Part shown: in pieces, positions 17,414 to 30,398 of the stretch
How the letters are laid out: each line of letters begins with the position of its first letter
How positions within the stretch are numbered: position 1 is the first letter of the stretch
Assembly: GCA_014706385.1 (NCBI GenBank)
Contig: JACGZH010000002.1
Span: forward strand, 2,170,001-2,234,000
Direction of reading: 5' to 3'
Origin: Phaffia rhodozyma
Lineage: Eukaryota > Basidiomycota > Tremellomycetes > Cystofilobasidiales > Mrakiaceae
DNA length: 64,000 nt
Translations under genes and position numbers: made by a program
The notes under the pieces: generated by a model
Seen by the model: the letters and a program-made list of their open reading frames with translations, nothing else
What the model was told of the DNA's origin: nothing
Databases searched by the model: none

Positions 17414-20400
17414 CTATACTCGAAGACGAGCAACATGAGAGGGAGCATGAGAAAGACTAGACCGACTACCGACCAAGTCCATACTGGACCTGCTCGGTCC
17501 GGTTTGATCTCTGTCCCTATCCTTCGACATCCTCGTCGACGAAGGGTTTGAACTAGAACTCGAAGAGCATCCGGACTCCTTCAACGTCCTCGAGACGCCG
17601 GACCAGTAGAGACTTTCGACCTGTTCGAAATCACCTTCGAACCGCTCGACCCCGACTTTGAATCGGGTGAGGTCGTACGAACCGATACCGAGTTCCGAAC
17701 GGAGGCAGAGAATGATCCGCTCGACTCGTTCTTTCGCGTGAGCCTTTTCCTCTCTTGACAGATCGGCAGAAGCTGTTGTGACCGCTTTGTGCCAAACTAT
17801 ATGAGTGAAAGAGAGATGAGATCGTTAGAAAAGGAGACAAGAACAGCAGACTTGGAGAGAGAAGAGAAGAAAAGGAAAAAAAGACGGAAAAAAGACTCAC
17901 TGGTCCGAAGCAAGGTAAAGATAGCGTTCTGACCGATAGCGGCGTGTTGACTGACAAAGACGTTTCCTTGGATTGGTGTGGACAAGAACCCATGAGGTCT
18001 GGATTTTCCTTCGGTGATCCAATCCCAGCCGACCTCTTTCGCTGCCCAGGTGGCATAAACTTCAGCGGTGACCAGCAGGGCGACTTTGCCTTCTCTCGCT
18101 GCTGCCACTCTGGGTGCCAACGTCGCTTGAAAGTAAGCCGTTTTTGAGATCGAAAGAAATATCCTGGCTCGATGAAGAGAGAGCGCTGTGGGCGTCGCTC
18201 CGGCCAAGGATGATGATGAGGAGGAGGAGGAGGAGGAGGAGGAGGAGGAGGAGGAGGACGGCTTTGTAAGTGATAGTGCCAACTTGTAGTTCTGGATCGA
18301 ACCCGTGAGGTGATCCCACGCCAACTGAGCTAAACTCGGGCCAGCAGGCGCCGGTGTAGCGGACAAAGCCGAGGCGATGCTGTACGTGGGAGATGTGGAT
18401 AAAGCATTGGCCGATAGGTATGAAGGTGAAGTTGACTCTGGTAAAGCGAGGAGTTTGACCCACTCGGCCGTCTGTACGGTTAGGGGGACGATCGGATGAT
18501 CCGAAGGCGATATCGACAGACCCAGTAACGGCGGGGTACACATTCCTCCATCCCAACCGGTCGAGAATGAGGAACTGGCGGAGACGATAGAAGCCATGGA
18601 GGTTCTCCTGTACTGGGTCATCGACATGGACAACGTATTCCTTGGTGACTGTGTGGCAAGCTGAGGGAGGTGGAGCTGATGGTTAGGATAGAAAGACGAT
18701 CTATCTTCACCAGAACTTATGCATGAGGTTGGTCGATTTTGGGAAAGAGGACTTTGAGGAGTCAACTTTGAACGGGACCCAGCATCCTCCTCAATCTCCT
18801 CAACCTCTTCAATCGTCCGGTGCTTGTCGCCCTCAACGACAACGGCAGCAGCAGCAGCGGCGGCGGCGGCGGCGGTAGAGGCCCCGACAGGATCTTCATA
18901 TCCAACCATATTGGCAGACGATCGTCTTCTCGCCGCCAGATCACCCGGGATGTGAGAGGGCGAGGTGGCCAACGAGGCAGCCGATCCTCTCCTGCTACCG
19001 GCTTTCGAAGCGGCCGTCAACGCCTTTTTCTTCCAAGCTCGTTTCGACAGATGAGCCGTTAGGAACTGAGCGTCGGCCAGGTTTGTGTAGGCGAGAGTGG
19101 TGAAGTGCTTTGCTTCCGCCCGGGTGGGGGTAGAGTTGTTTGCGATCGATGAATATAACGGAGAGGATCTACTCTCCAGGGTAGCGGAGGAGTCATTGGT
19201 AGTGCAAGAATAGGACGAGCTCGAATTAGTGTATACATCGGCTAATTGAGTGGCCAGGCCCTCCATGATGGACAAAATGCATGTCACCTGGTTTTGGTTG
19301 AACGGGATTTGCGGGCAGACTAAGAGTGTGTGTCCGAACCTGTCCATCTTAAGCGGGCCTAGTTTGAGCAGGACGGACGCTCTGGCCGAGGTGAGCAGCT
19401 CCGGTTGAACCGAGAACGAGAAGTCCGTTCCTCTCGATATTGGTGACGTCGGTGACGGAGGAGTCGTCAGGAGATGTGCGGACGAGAATGAGAATCTAGA
19501 GACGACGGAGAGGATGTTGGATGTCTTTATCGGGTTCAACAGGATGAGAGCAAGTTCCAGCGCTCGTTCGGCGATATCGAAAAACCTATCCGAGTTGAAC
19601 ACATCGGTGGTGAGTCCGGCGCAGAACTTGGCAGCTTGGTAGAGCTCTATATAAGATTCAAACAGTTGGTCCAACTCGAACCGCTTGTTCGCAATCGATC
19701 CTCTTCTTCGTTCTCTAACCCCGGCATCCGGCTCGAGAGGATCGACTGGATCTGATTCAGGTTGTAAGCTTTGGGTCTGTGGTTGATTGCTCAGCTGGGC
19801 CGACTGTCGGATGACGGCCAGTTGATTGTCGATAACTCCTTGCCAGAGTACGACGGCCTCTCTGGCAAGTTCTCCGCATTCGCCCGTCCAGGTCGATCGA
19901 GGGACCAAGCTGAGATGAATCTCCTGACTCAGCGTCGCCAAGAGGTACACGCACCGGGCCTTTTGGAACTGTGCGGCAATATAGAGACTCGGGGGCACGA
20001 CCTTCTCGGTGATTGGATCAGACAATGCCGAGCGGAGCTTGGCAAGGATCGACTGAAGAGCCATTAAAGATTCGGACGCAAGGTAGAATCGCGAAGACAT
20101 GATGTGGATCAAGGACGCCCTGATTTTTTTCCAAAGAAAGTGGATGGTGAGTGGCTTCGTTCCGCAGGACAAACTGGTCAGAAAGGATGAATGAAGAGCG
20201 GACACACTTGTAAATGAGAGCCTCGAAGTCGTCTGGTCTCTGATCCAGAGCTAGAGTCAACAGATCGTTTGCTCGGGTAAAGTGATGGAAGGCCTTTTTA
20301 TCGTAGTTTTGAGGAAACAATGTTTAGCACAGGACAGAACAGAACGATGAACTTGGCATGGACATACCTTTGCGCTCGACTCGACAGCATCCCCGTAACT

Positions 20401-21374
20401 CTTTGCCTTCTTCTCATGGGCCAATGCACCTAGAGTGAGGAGGAAGACGTTATGTTGAGTAAAGGAAGATTCATATGTATCAGTTCAGAAATTCAAAACG
20501 AGTAAGACGAACCATTGATACAACTCTCGAAACTCGCGTAAGCACTCTCATCGGTATCCTGCGCAATTCTTCGTCTGGCACCACCAGCTGAAGACTTGGA
20601 CATCTTGAAATGACCAGCCTGATTCCCATTGATGCTCAACGACGGACTCGGCAACGGACTTGACCCAAGCGTATGCTTGTTGATGTCAGGGGCGGAGGAC
20701 GATCTAAGATCGAGGGAGAGTCGTCTAACCGACGGGTTGGAGGGCTTTGTCGTCGATGTTGCTTGGCCGGACGGTTCGGATGAGGGCGGTGCTTGTTGGT
20801 AGACGGTGTTGTATAGTGGGGAGGAAGGTGAAATCGACCATCTCCTCCTGCTCTGGCTCGGGACCGGCGTCGGTATTTCCGGCTGGGTCAGCTGTGAAGG
20901 GACTTTTTCCGGAGTGGTCACTTGTGGTAAGGATGAGGATGAGTGGTGGTGGGACTCTTGAAGGGCGACCTTTGATTTCCTGCCGGCAAGAGGGGACGTA
21001 AAGCTCCGTTCTTTTCTTACACCGAGTGTGACCTGCTCAGTCGGGGTCGTTGGAGTAGGCGTGAGCATGGCCGGCTCTTCCGAGCTCCTTGAACGATCGG
21101 ATTTATTTCGTCTGAGAAATTTAGCATGAAGGCCGAGACTGTCCTGCTTATCGTTCATCAAGGTTACTTTCGGTGCAAAGTAGTCAAACACGCTTGGTCT
21201 ACCGACGTTCGGAACTGGATCGACCAAAGTGCTGAGGGAGGAGGAGCTGGAGCAAGGGGTCGAGAACACGGAAGAGGAAGGTGAGGACATGTCTGTTCCG
21301 CCAGGGAAGTGACTGTCAGTGGTCGTTGTGGATGATCTGGAAAGCGTGTAGTTTGGGGGGAATATCGATGACAT
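17414..21374 (-). CDS. Large low-complexity protein with TPR-like helices, function unknown
   Basis: A long gene of about 1,000-1,100 codons. Start chosen at the ATG of MSSIFPPNYTLSRSS. Residues 1 to about 280 are Ser/Thr/Pro-rich and likely disordered. Two short exons follow (the second with AFHHFTRANDLLTLALDQRP, about 20240-20300), resembling a tetratricopeptide helix pair. The main exon (about 17900-20110) has helices such as FELDQLFESYIELYQAAKF and RALELALILLNPI, then a poly-Ala run (18845-18876) and a poly-Ser run (18219-18256). Another amphipathic region (AEVYATWAAKEVGWDWI) precedes the terminal exons, which end Ser/Arg-rich with TAG at 17416-17414. I recognise no named family. A scaffold or adaptor role is only a guess from composition. 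Confidence 0.65.
18219..18256. repeat. GAG/CTC trinucleotide repeat encoding poly-Ser
   Basis: A run of GAG (plus strand) within the large orphan gene, read on the minus strand in the Ser (TCC) frame. Length polymorphism is likely. Confidence 0.8.
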
Positions 21375-23672
21375 TGCTAGATAGAATTCCTGGAGACGAA
21401 GAGGCAAGCTGCCAAGTAGTCAAGAAAGGCGAACAAGAAAGTGAAGTGTAGAGATGTATGAAGGAACGGATGGGTAAATGGATGGATGGATGGATGAAGA
21501 GAAAACGATGGATAAGAAGTTAGAACAACGATAGAGAGTGAAATAGGATAGGGGGACGAGAAACCCGAGGGCAAATAGAATGGGAACGAATTGAATAGAG
21601 CTACTCGGAAGAAGCGAGAGTGATCGAATGCGAAAGGGAAGACGACAGCGACGACGACGCAGAAGAAGAAGGAGGAGGAGGAGGAGGAGAATGGGTAATA
21701 TAAGGGGAAGACAATGGAAGAAATCGATTTAAACTTTCTTGTCTAAATGGGTAAGACGATAAATTGGCTGAACCTAAGAGTGTTTACAGAGGAGAAACTA
21801 CGGTCAATAAACACGCCCATCAATCAACCGTTGACATGTGGGGCGGACTTTTCTGCTTCCCTAAAACGTGGACGAGCAAGCTTCCGAAAGAAAGGGATAT
21901 CACTCTCTTTTGAGCGAGCGTTGTGAAACGAGGACAAACCTTGATTGAATGGATAAATTGTTTTGGTCGGTGAGAGACAAGGTCAGTTGTGAAAGAAGTG
22001 GATAAGAGAGAAGATGTAGGGGAGGCGATATAGAGTAATCTGAAGAGGGAATGAGTAAGGAAGGGGGAGGAATAGAATTAATATTAAAATGAACAAGGGG
22101 GAAACGAGCGTGAAGAAGCTGAGTGGGAAGCTCTCGTGGGAAGCTCTCGTGGGTACAGATAGACAAAAGGCTGTGGTCGATTTGACCGAGAGAGAAAGTC
22201 AAACCAATGGTACAAGAGAGAGAGAGTAGGAGAAGGCGACGACGATTCTGGGGATGTGAGATACCGCTTACAACAGCCACGCCAGGTGAACTGTAGTGTT
22301 TGAGATGAAGAACGAAGGGTTGGGAAGAGGGGCTGGACTGAGTAAAGTTCGAAACTTTTTTTTTCCTTGATCTTCTTCCTCACCAGGAGGAGTGTAATTA
22401 GGGAAGATCGGACGGGGAGAAGAAGGAAATGGAAGAGGGTGAGTGAGTGAGTGAGACAAAGAAAAAAGAGAACGAAGAATGGAGACGAAGAGAGAAAACG
22501 GAAGGAGCAAGACGAAAGACAGAGGAGAAAGAAAAACACTCTTGCTCCTCAAACTGAATCAGTGTCAAACCCGGCTAAACAGTGGAGAAACTTTTAATGA
22601 ATGTCTCTGTAAGCATAGAGTCAGTCTGTGTGTCAGTGTATGTGGGGTGTCAGTAGGTCGGCAGTTGTATTATCGATGGTCAGCGAAATCAACAAGGGTG
22701 TATCAGTTCTGTATGGAAGCGAAAGGAGAGGAGAAGAAGAAGAGAAAGAAAAAGAGGAGAGAACAAGAAGACTCGAAAGATGCTCGGCTGGCGTGGGAAA
22801 TTCTCCGTGTCAGTCACGTTCTGGAACGAGCCAGGCACATGGGATCTGAACGTTAACTGATGGTTGATCGCCTGCCCTGATGCTTATAGTTTAGCCCTGG
22901 TCGCTGCGGATTGTATCCAGATTAGAAACACAAGCATATGGACGCCACGGACGTCATGCCGCGGGATAATATAACTGGCTATTGCATCCGCAGTACAACA
23001 CCCGGCCTTTTTCAGATGTTTGACGTTCGTTGTTCACTCAAAGATCCACTGCCGATCGATTGAATTAGTGAACTAATGGAGCGACGGAAGCGTCGACGCT
23101 TGAGTAAACTCTTATTTGTTCTATCTATCTTTGATAACCAGTCTCGCCCGTAGACGATCAAGAGGATGAAGTGAGAAGGGAAGGGAGACCTTTTAAAAAC
23201 TTTTGTTTACAGTATTTCTACGATATCTTTCTTATTCATCATTCTGTGATCCTCAATCCTGCCTGCCGCTTTCTTGTTTGCTGTTCATTAATAAATGAAC
23301 TAAACAAGGACATGCCATCGATACGGGTCAGAACATGAATCAAAATAAACTCGTGCAAAGCATCGATTCGACAGAAGGAACAGTCTAAACGTTGACTGGA
23401 AAGAGAACCAACAAGAAGGAATAGGAAGATTGAACCAAGATAAAAACACGTGTAAACTTAATAACTACCACGTTTCTTGTTTTCACGAGGAGAGAAAAAG
23501 CTTTGGCTTTAAACCCTGATCAATCTTATTTATCGTGTGAAAGTTAAACCCATCGGACATGGCGATACGCATTGAAACAATACACACAGACATGCCAGCA
23601 CGATAAAGACGCGAGTCCTTGTCCCTCCTTCTTATCCTTTGTTTGGAGTCTCCTCTTGCTCGCCTTCCTCCA
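21375..23672. other. Long purine-rich leader or intergenic region
   Basis: 2.3 kb between the start of the large orphan and the stop of the WW-domain gene, both minus strand. It contains a GGAT run (about 21476-21500), a GGA run (about 21668-21692), a doubled unit GGGAAGCTCTCGTG (about 22125-22152) and pyrimidine-rich minus-strand stretches that give Ser/Leu/Phe pseudo-frames. I support no gene here. Its length suggests an extended promoter and 5' UTR. Confidence 0.5.
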
Positions 23673-26600
23673 TCATCTAGAACGAGCGCCAGACCAGGCA
23701 TCTCCTCTTCCTCCCCTACCGAAACCACCACGGCCACCGCCCCTGGGTAATCCGTACGGAGGCGGACGCTCGGGTATACCTCCCCTTCCAACTCTCCTAC
23801 TTCCTGGTCCCCAACCTGGGACGACAGGCCTTGATTGACCATCGTTCACGTCATCCGGTCCGATACCTTGATGTCTTGCCCGATTTGTCCGAGGCTCTTC
23901 CACCCTGTCCTTAACCTTATCCCCGTCTCCGTCCTCGTTCCCATTCTTCTCTCTCGACTGCGTGGACGACTGCGGCGGCTCCAAAGCGTCGTGTCCACGT
24001 TTTGAAGGCACCGCACTTTCCACATCAACAGCCCGTGGAGGAGACGGAGACGTCAGATCGACCAGGTCGATTGACGGCCCCATGTTTGGCCGTGCTCCAG
24101 TCGAGTTGGCAACAGAACTGATCACCCTGACTGCTCCGTCTCGGGTAGGACGGACTGGAGTCGAGGTTTGCTCGTGACCATATGAAGATGTCACCTGTTC
24201 GATCCCATTAAATTGTTTGATCAGGATGTTAGTGATGTTGACCAAAAAAAAAACCCTTGATTGAATAAATCTTTCTGTAAATGCAAAACGTAAGGTAGCG
24301 GAACTTACGGTCGTCTCTGGTGGTTGACGCCGACGAGAATAAGCATCCCTCGTGGCCTGTTCACCGGTCTTTTGAACGCCATCCGGAAGGTGGTCATCCC
24401 GTTTTTGAATCACTCTAGCATGTTCCTCTTGTGCTGCCTATCAGTTGGAATGACAAAACACAGAAACAGATCGAAACAAGAGAGATCATATCGTTAGGAT
24501 GAGAACAAAGACATGAGTTAAGAAGGAGAGAAACGAGAAGACAACCGACCCTCTGACGTTTGGCCAAGATCAACGCTTTCTCCTCCTCGGACAGTTCAAA
24601 AGGGGCTGTTGGGTCATACGCTGGAGAGGGCGCCGGTACCACTTCTCGTGGCTTGTCCCTCGACCTCGCTATGTTTTTCTCTCTCTTCCTCTCCTCCTCT
24701 AGCCTCTTCTTTTCGTCACTTTCCCTTTGCCTCTGTCTTTCTCTCTCTCTCGTCCTTTCCCTCTCCGCTTCATCCTCCTCCCTCCTCTTGTCATCATTCT
24801 CTCTAGCCGAAACATCAGCCGTCTCGGTGGTCTGTTTTCTCTCATCAACACTGCTGGCAGCTGGGCCCCACTTTCTCATCGTCGAACCCTGGGCAGAAAC
24901 CGCGTTGACACCAGCAACAGGTGGTGCTCTCCGACGACCATAGGGTTCCCCGCCAACCGGCCCGTCCAATGTTATGTTTCTCGGACCCGATGGAACGACA
25001 GGCTGTGGTCTCTTCTCAGAACCGGACACCGGGTCACGGCTCGGAATGGGTTCACCTCGGGCAGGAAGTGTGTTGGACCGTTCGTCAGTGGTGGCAGTAG
25101 AAGGAAAAGGAGGTTTATCTGAAGTAGATGCGCAATTTCCATCCCCCAGTGCACGGTCCAAACAAGAGAAGAGAAGGAACAAGAGTGGGTGTGAGCGAAA
25201 TTTATATCCGATCATGAATCTCTTGTCTTCAGTTTTTTCCTCTCTCTCCTCTCCCTCGAGATTGGGAGTCGAACAAGCGTCCGGGTTGAGGTCTTGAATC
25301 TTCCGTCCAGTACTTTCCCCTCTCTTCTTCCCACGCGATCAAAAGGGGTTCTTGCGATGCGAGTCTCATCCAACTTTTGCCTGCCCACGTCTCTACTGTG
25401 AAATTTAGCGGAAAGCCTAGCCAGCAGATCTTGTCGCATCGCAAGGAAACCCCGGATCGTACGCCGTCCAGTCTGGTTGATGCAGTGGTTGACCGGTGGA
25501 CGCTCGTTCACACATGGAGGAGGAGGGAGAGGAAAAGAACGCTTAAGAGAACGATAAAGGAGAGCACCAAGTCAGGAACGTACCCCGAGATTTGTCCCGG
25601 TAAAGATCCAAAGATCTATCTCCCGTTGGCTGGGATGTCCTTTCCGATGGAGGTCTTTCTCCAGAAGCAGCAGCACCCGGCGCAGGTGAAGAGCGCCGAT
25701 GATTTGATGGAGACTGGCCGTTCCGAGAACCAGGGGTCGACCAATCGTGCGCTTCTTGAAACGAGTTGGATGCTGATCTTGAAGAGAGACCCGAAGGACG
25801 TTTGTAAGCCGTCTCGATAGCGGCCTGTCTATCTCTTCGCTCGTTCATGCTAATATCCGATCGGCCCTCTCTACCTGCGTGTCGATTTCTTTCTAGATCC
25901 CATCCTTCCGCCCGATTTCTGCGCCTGTCATCCTCGCTTCTTGAACCATAGTTCGTTAGACGCGAGCTGGCAGCATTTCTGTCCCAATCGCCTGAGCGTC
26001 TTCTGTCAGGCCCAGTGTCGGCACGGTCTGATCTGGTAGGATCAGACTTGTTCGAGCCATGTCTATCTCTCTCGTTTAGATCAGCGTTCGACCCAGTCGC
26101 TGTGGTACCCTCTGGACGCTCCCAGCTGCTCTGTTTTGTTCGCTTGTTAAAATAATACTTTGCGCCCTGTGAAGTTCGGGATGTACGAATCTCCCACTCG
26201 GCAGACAACCCGTCTAGGGAAAGAGGTCCTTCTTTGGTAACCGTCGATGGACGGGTCGTCTCTGTCTCGGTTGCCTCATCAGCCGAATGCTGAGACCTCG
26301 GCAGAGGTGGTGGTGGTGGTCGACGCTGTGTGGAAAAGGCATCAGGGACGTGACTGTCTACCGGTCTAGAGTTTTTCAAACGAACAGAGTCAGCGGTCGA
26401 TTGCCGGTTTGAAGATATCTTAGGTGGCAATTCTTCGTGTCCGCTCGAAGAGCGTTGATCGGTGGTCGAGAAGGGATCAGATGAAGCGGGATAAGAAGTG
26501 GAAGGAGCAGACTGGGAGGGAGCTGCTTCGATGAGAGAGGCCTTTTCAGAATCTCCAGTAGTAGGGTCATTGGATTGTCGATGGGTGGTGGGTCGACCAG

Positions 26601-26965
26601 AGTTGGGCGAGCTGCGAACAGAGTTACTAGCATTTTGTGTTTCTAAGGAAATCCCCGTAGAGGCGGATGAAGTAGCTATCACGTTAACTAAACCCACGCC
26701 GTGGTATTCAGACAGACAAAGAAGCAAGCATACCATTCTGAACACTTTTCTTGGAGGTTGGGGAAAAGACAGGCTGGATGTTGCCACTTATTCTGCTCAA
26801 TAGACTAGGCCCTTTGGAAGGCTGCGAAGTAGTATCCTCCCCGACCAATGCATCGAACCCGTCTGCATTATCCGAAGCCGGGTGACCATGAGAAGACGGT
26901 GTTCCTTTGACTTCTTCGTCATCATCGTAGCCCCAGTCGACGAGGTTTTCGTCTTCGTCGTCCAT
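23673..26965 (-). CDS. WW-domain protein with Arg/Glu coiled region and RGG tail
   Basis: Start at the ATG of MDDEDENLVDWGYDDD. After a Ser/Thr-rich stretch, a single WW domain reads LSAEWEIRTSRTSQGAKYYF then NKRTKQSSWERP (about 26110-26205). Both signature tryptophans and the YYF aromatic set are present, so it should bind Pro-rich ligands. RPPPPPLPR lies just before it. Then come Arg/Asp-rich sequence, a highly charged helix (ERERTRERERQRQRESDEKK, about 24700-24760), FELSEEEKALILAKRQR and an RGG-box tail (GGGRGGFGRGGRGD). The stop is TGA at 23675-23673. WW plus RS/RGG-like composition suggests a pre-mRNA processing or transcription-coupled factor in the nucleus; this is inference. At least five exons are present. 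Confidence 0.75.
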
Positions 26966-27326
26966 TGAAGATGAAGGAAGTGATGAACTGAGAGAAAAAG
27001 CTTTTCTTTCTTTAAGAACGCGTGGATTCGTTTCAGTAAAGTTTTTCCTTCCTCAAATACTTCACTTGCAAGCAAGGTATAAGAGCATGAGCATCCAAAG
27101 TGAATAAATAGGAAAGTTTAACACATACAACACAAGAATAGGATTAGGACAGGAGCAAGAGCAAACGTGTAAGCTTCTTGATGATGACAACGACGATGAT
27201 GATGATGGTGGTCGGGCGAGAGGTTGGAAACGAAGCTGATGAAATCGTCGCGGGTGTTTTGGTTCACATCTCCATCGATCCATTCCGTTCCCATACTCCA
27301 TCTCACCTGGTGCTCTAGAAGCCATC
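26966..27326. promoter_or_regulatory. Divergent promoter, WW gene / EXO70
   Basis: A 361-bp gap between opposed start codons, with one ACGCGT hexamer at 27018-27023. Short frames here are shadows. Confidence 0.45.
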
Positions 27327-30291
27327 ATGGCCGACCTATCGGAATCAGCTGCTCAGATAGAGCTGGTTAGTCTGCTATGATCGATATCCCTTTCCCTGCG
27401 ACCGAGGAACTGATGTTCCCATCGGATTCCTTATTCAACAGCTTGACCAGAACTTGAAAAAGACACATCAGCTTTCATCTCGCATGGCAGGTCCGTGTTT
27501 CAGCTGATGCTTCCTATCCTGGTCGAGAACTGACATGCATCAGCTCACGCTCTCCTTAGGTATCCTGGCTCATTTCGACTCGAGGCTTATCCGACTAGAG
27601 AAGACGCTTTCACCTGTTCACAACTCGACACAGTCGCTAACGCGATTAGGAGCAAGTCAGCATCTACCTTTCTCTCGTCCCTCGAGGTTTCAAAGCCTCA
27701 GTTGCTTAGTTTACCCTTGCATGGCTGACTAGAACACTACATTCATATTGCCTTTTGAACAACAAACGACTCCATGTTTGATGCATGGCAGATATCGATG
27801 CTACCCTGGCCGCACTAGCTACTGTCCGAGTCAACCAAGAAAAGACCCAGAGTGATGAGACCGCGCTGATGGCTCAGTACGTGTTTGCTCTGTTGCCGTT
27901 CTGCGCCGGTTGATCTTAACCTCTAACGATACCGTTGGTAAATTGGCATGTCTCCAGGCCAAACCCTTCCAACCTAGGACCCTATTTGGCCACATTCGAC
28001 CGGGTGATGGAGCATATCTCGGATCTAAAAAGTAGTGGGCTGAGAGGTGGGCAGGGAGCTTTGAAGGAGAACGTAGGTGATCGTTCCGTAATCTTACGTG
28101 CATGCGCAACAAGAGCCTCATCTTCAATCTTCTTTCGGCATACCGTCAACAGGTCAAACTGGCCGAAGTCGCATTCAAGAAACTGTGTACGATTTTGACG
28201 CAACAGATTCAGGATGGAACAAATATCTCTTTAGACATCGACGCCTTTCTTCAAGGTGAGATTCATCTTCTCGTTGTGTCCTAGCGAACAGGATACTTAC
28301 CCTCTTTGTTTCCTTTTTTTCAGATCCTCCTCGGCCGTTATCCATCCTGTCTACCAGTGGCACGCTCTCATCCTCCAACCTGGCCACTTACCTGGTCTCC
28401 TCTCCGCTCGCTCTGACTCAAGCCAAGACCTACCTGGACGAGTCATTCCGGGGGTGGGGCGAAACCAGGGGGAGTTGGATGAAGAAGCATCTGGAAGGCC
28501 TCGGTCGCCGAGTGCTTATCGCTGCCTCGGCAGCCGACGAAGGAGGTACGCAACCATCCGAGTCTGACGAAACAGGTGGGAAACTGGGCGAGACCTTGCT
28601 TGCGTTGGCCAAATCGGAACATGCCCTCCTCTGCTCCCTAGTCCCGGATTCATCGGCGTATATCTCATCAACACTTCAAACGATACTGACTCCTTCGTTG
28701 ACATACTTTTCATCCGGTGTACTTGCGTCATTGCTCACTCTGCTAAAGAAGGAGTCCGCTCCTTGGAAGGCGTACACACTATGGGACGAACTGAGTAAGC
28801 TAAGCAATAGATGGGATGATTTCTTTGAGAGCGCTGGTTTGAAAAATCAAGGAGAACTCTCTGGCTTTATGCAGGCTGGATTGAAGGGTATCTGTTTGAG
28901 ATCAATTCCAGAGGCAGTCGAGAGTGCAAAGGTCAGCTTTTCTTTATCACTTGCTAGATCTGTGTCGGAAAGAGAACTTTAACGAACCAGAACATCCATA
29001 GCTGAATCATCATCTGAACCCTTTTGTTCCATTTCGTTTTGTTCTTTTTTTTTGGACAGGTATCTTTCGTGGTGAAACCTGGCGAGTTTCAATCCGTGTC
29101 GGTCTCTTCGGTCACAACTAGCGTGAGGCAACAATCTTTACCTAATCGCACATTTGCTGTTGAAACAGGACCTTATCCTCGTCTTATGTACTCTTTTTGT
29201 ATTGTTGAGAACAGATTGTGTCCTTTTTATTAAATCTGCCAAGCTACCAGTCGGTCATTGAAACATTCTTAAACACGATCGGGGATCGTAAGTGGTTGAT
29301 GGGTGCAAGTATGGCCAATGTTCCTGTAGGCGACGATGATGGACTGATCGCGCACTTCATCTGTTCGTCCTTTGAGTTCTTTTCGTGACTCTGATCTTCT
29401 TTTTGATTCTTTCACGATGACAAGCTGATTTTTTGGTGCGCGTATCTGACTGGCTTTGTCCTTTAGATGATGTCACCGCCGCCTTGGTCAACAGTCTAGA
29501 TCAAAGAGCCAAAGCGCTCCGACGTGGTGTAGGGGGGATATTTCTGATGAACAACAGTTAGTCCCCACTCGTCCTCCTTGTCATTCCTCATCGATTCTGT
29601 GGGCTACGGGAAATAACGACATGCTCAAATGAATCGTCCTCATGTCGATGGGAATATAGTGTCTTTCGTGAGAGACAACCTAGTGCTTCATTCATCTTCA
29701 AATTTCAGCGATCTCTTGGGCGAGAATGGAGACGAGCTATTAAACAAAGCTTTTAAGAATGCAAAAGGTCTGCTTTACTCTTCTTTGTTTCTCAATCTAT
29801 TATGTTTAGACATATCGCTAAACGTATCATACTTTTCTTCCTCTCTCAAATAATCTCACCAACCGTAAAATTATAAAGCAACATATCTCGATCCGTGGAA
29901 TGAACTCACGTCTCCTTTACTCCAAGCCAGTTCCTCATCCTCCAATAGTGGTAATGCCGGTCGTCAGGCCGTCAAAGACCAGTTTGTCAAATTCTGGGAC
30001 CTTCTCGATCGACAAGAACAAGTTCACTTGACGAATCATCTAGGAAGAGCGGGTGATATGAAAGCTCGGATGAGAGATGAGGTCAAGACCTTGGTTGGTA
30101 AGGCTTACAAGACCGCAGTCGCCAAGCATGATGGAAGTTTAGGAACCAAGTGTGCGTAAAGAAAAATTCTGTCTTGTCTCGATCTCTTCACATCTTCAAA
30201 ACTTCTTGCTGATCTACAGTGTATACTCTGAACAGATATACGTATTTCGCCTGACGAGCTGGACTCGAAGTTGGCGGCAATGTTTAAATAA
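27327..30291 (+). CDS. EXO70: Exocyst complex subunit Exo70
   Basis: Membrane-tethering subunit of the octameric exocyst, binding PI(4,5)P2 and Rho GTPases at sites of secretion. Exon 1 reads MADLSESAAQIEL, then LDQNLKKTHQLSSRM, GILAHFDSRLIRLEKTLSPV and SLTRLGANIDATLAALATV, the coiled N-terminus typical of fungal Exo70. Later exons carry YLDESFRGWGETRGSWMKK, ALAKSEHALLCSLVP and LWDELSKLSNRWDDFFESAG. A C-terminal exon contains YLDPWNELTSPLLQ, FVKFWDLLDRQEQVH and DEVKTLVGKAYKTAVAKHDG. The gene ends ELDSKLAAMFK with TAA at 30289-30291. At least ten introns are present. Length and segment order fit the Exo70 family. It is convergent with the UBR-family ligase. Confidence 0.88.
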
Positions 30292-30398
30292 ATGAGCATG
30301 CATCCTCAAGGCTGCAGACGATAAAGATAATATTTTGGGGGTAAATACAGAGTGGTACGGTAACAGTGAATAATCTCTATCCATTGTCCGCAGAATCG

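Noticed and set aside
21900..22856. Leu/Ser/Phe-rich minus frames and Lys/Glu/Arg plus frames as genes
   Set aside because: They mirror each other across a purine/pyrimidine-biased tract and lack any motif; typical shadows of low-complexity leader DNA.
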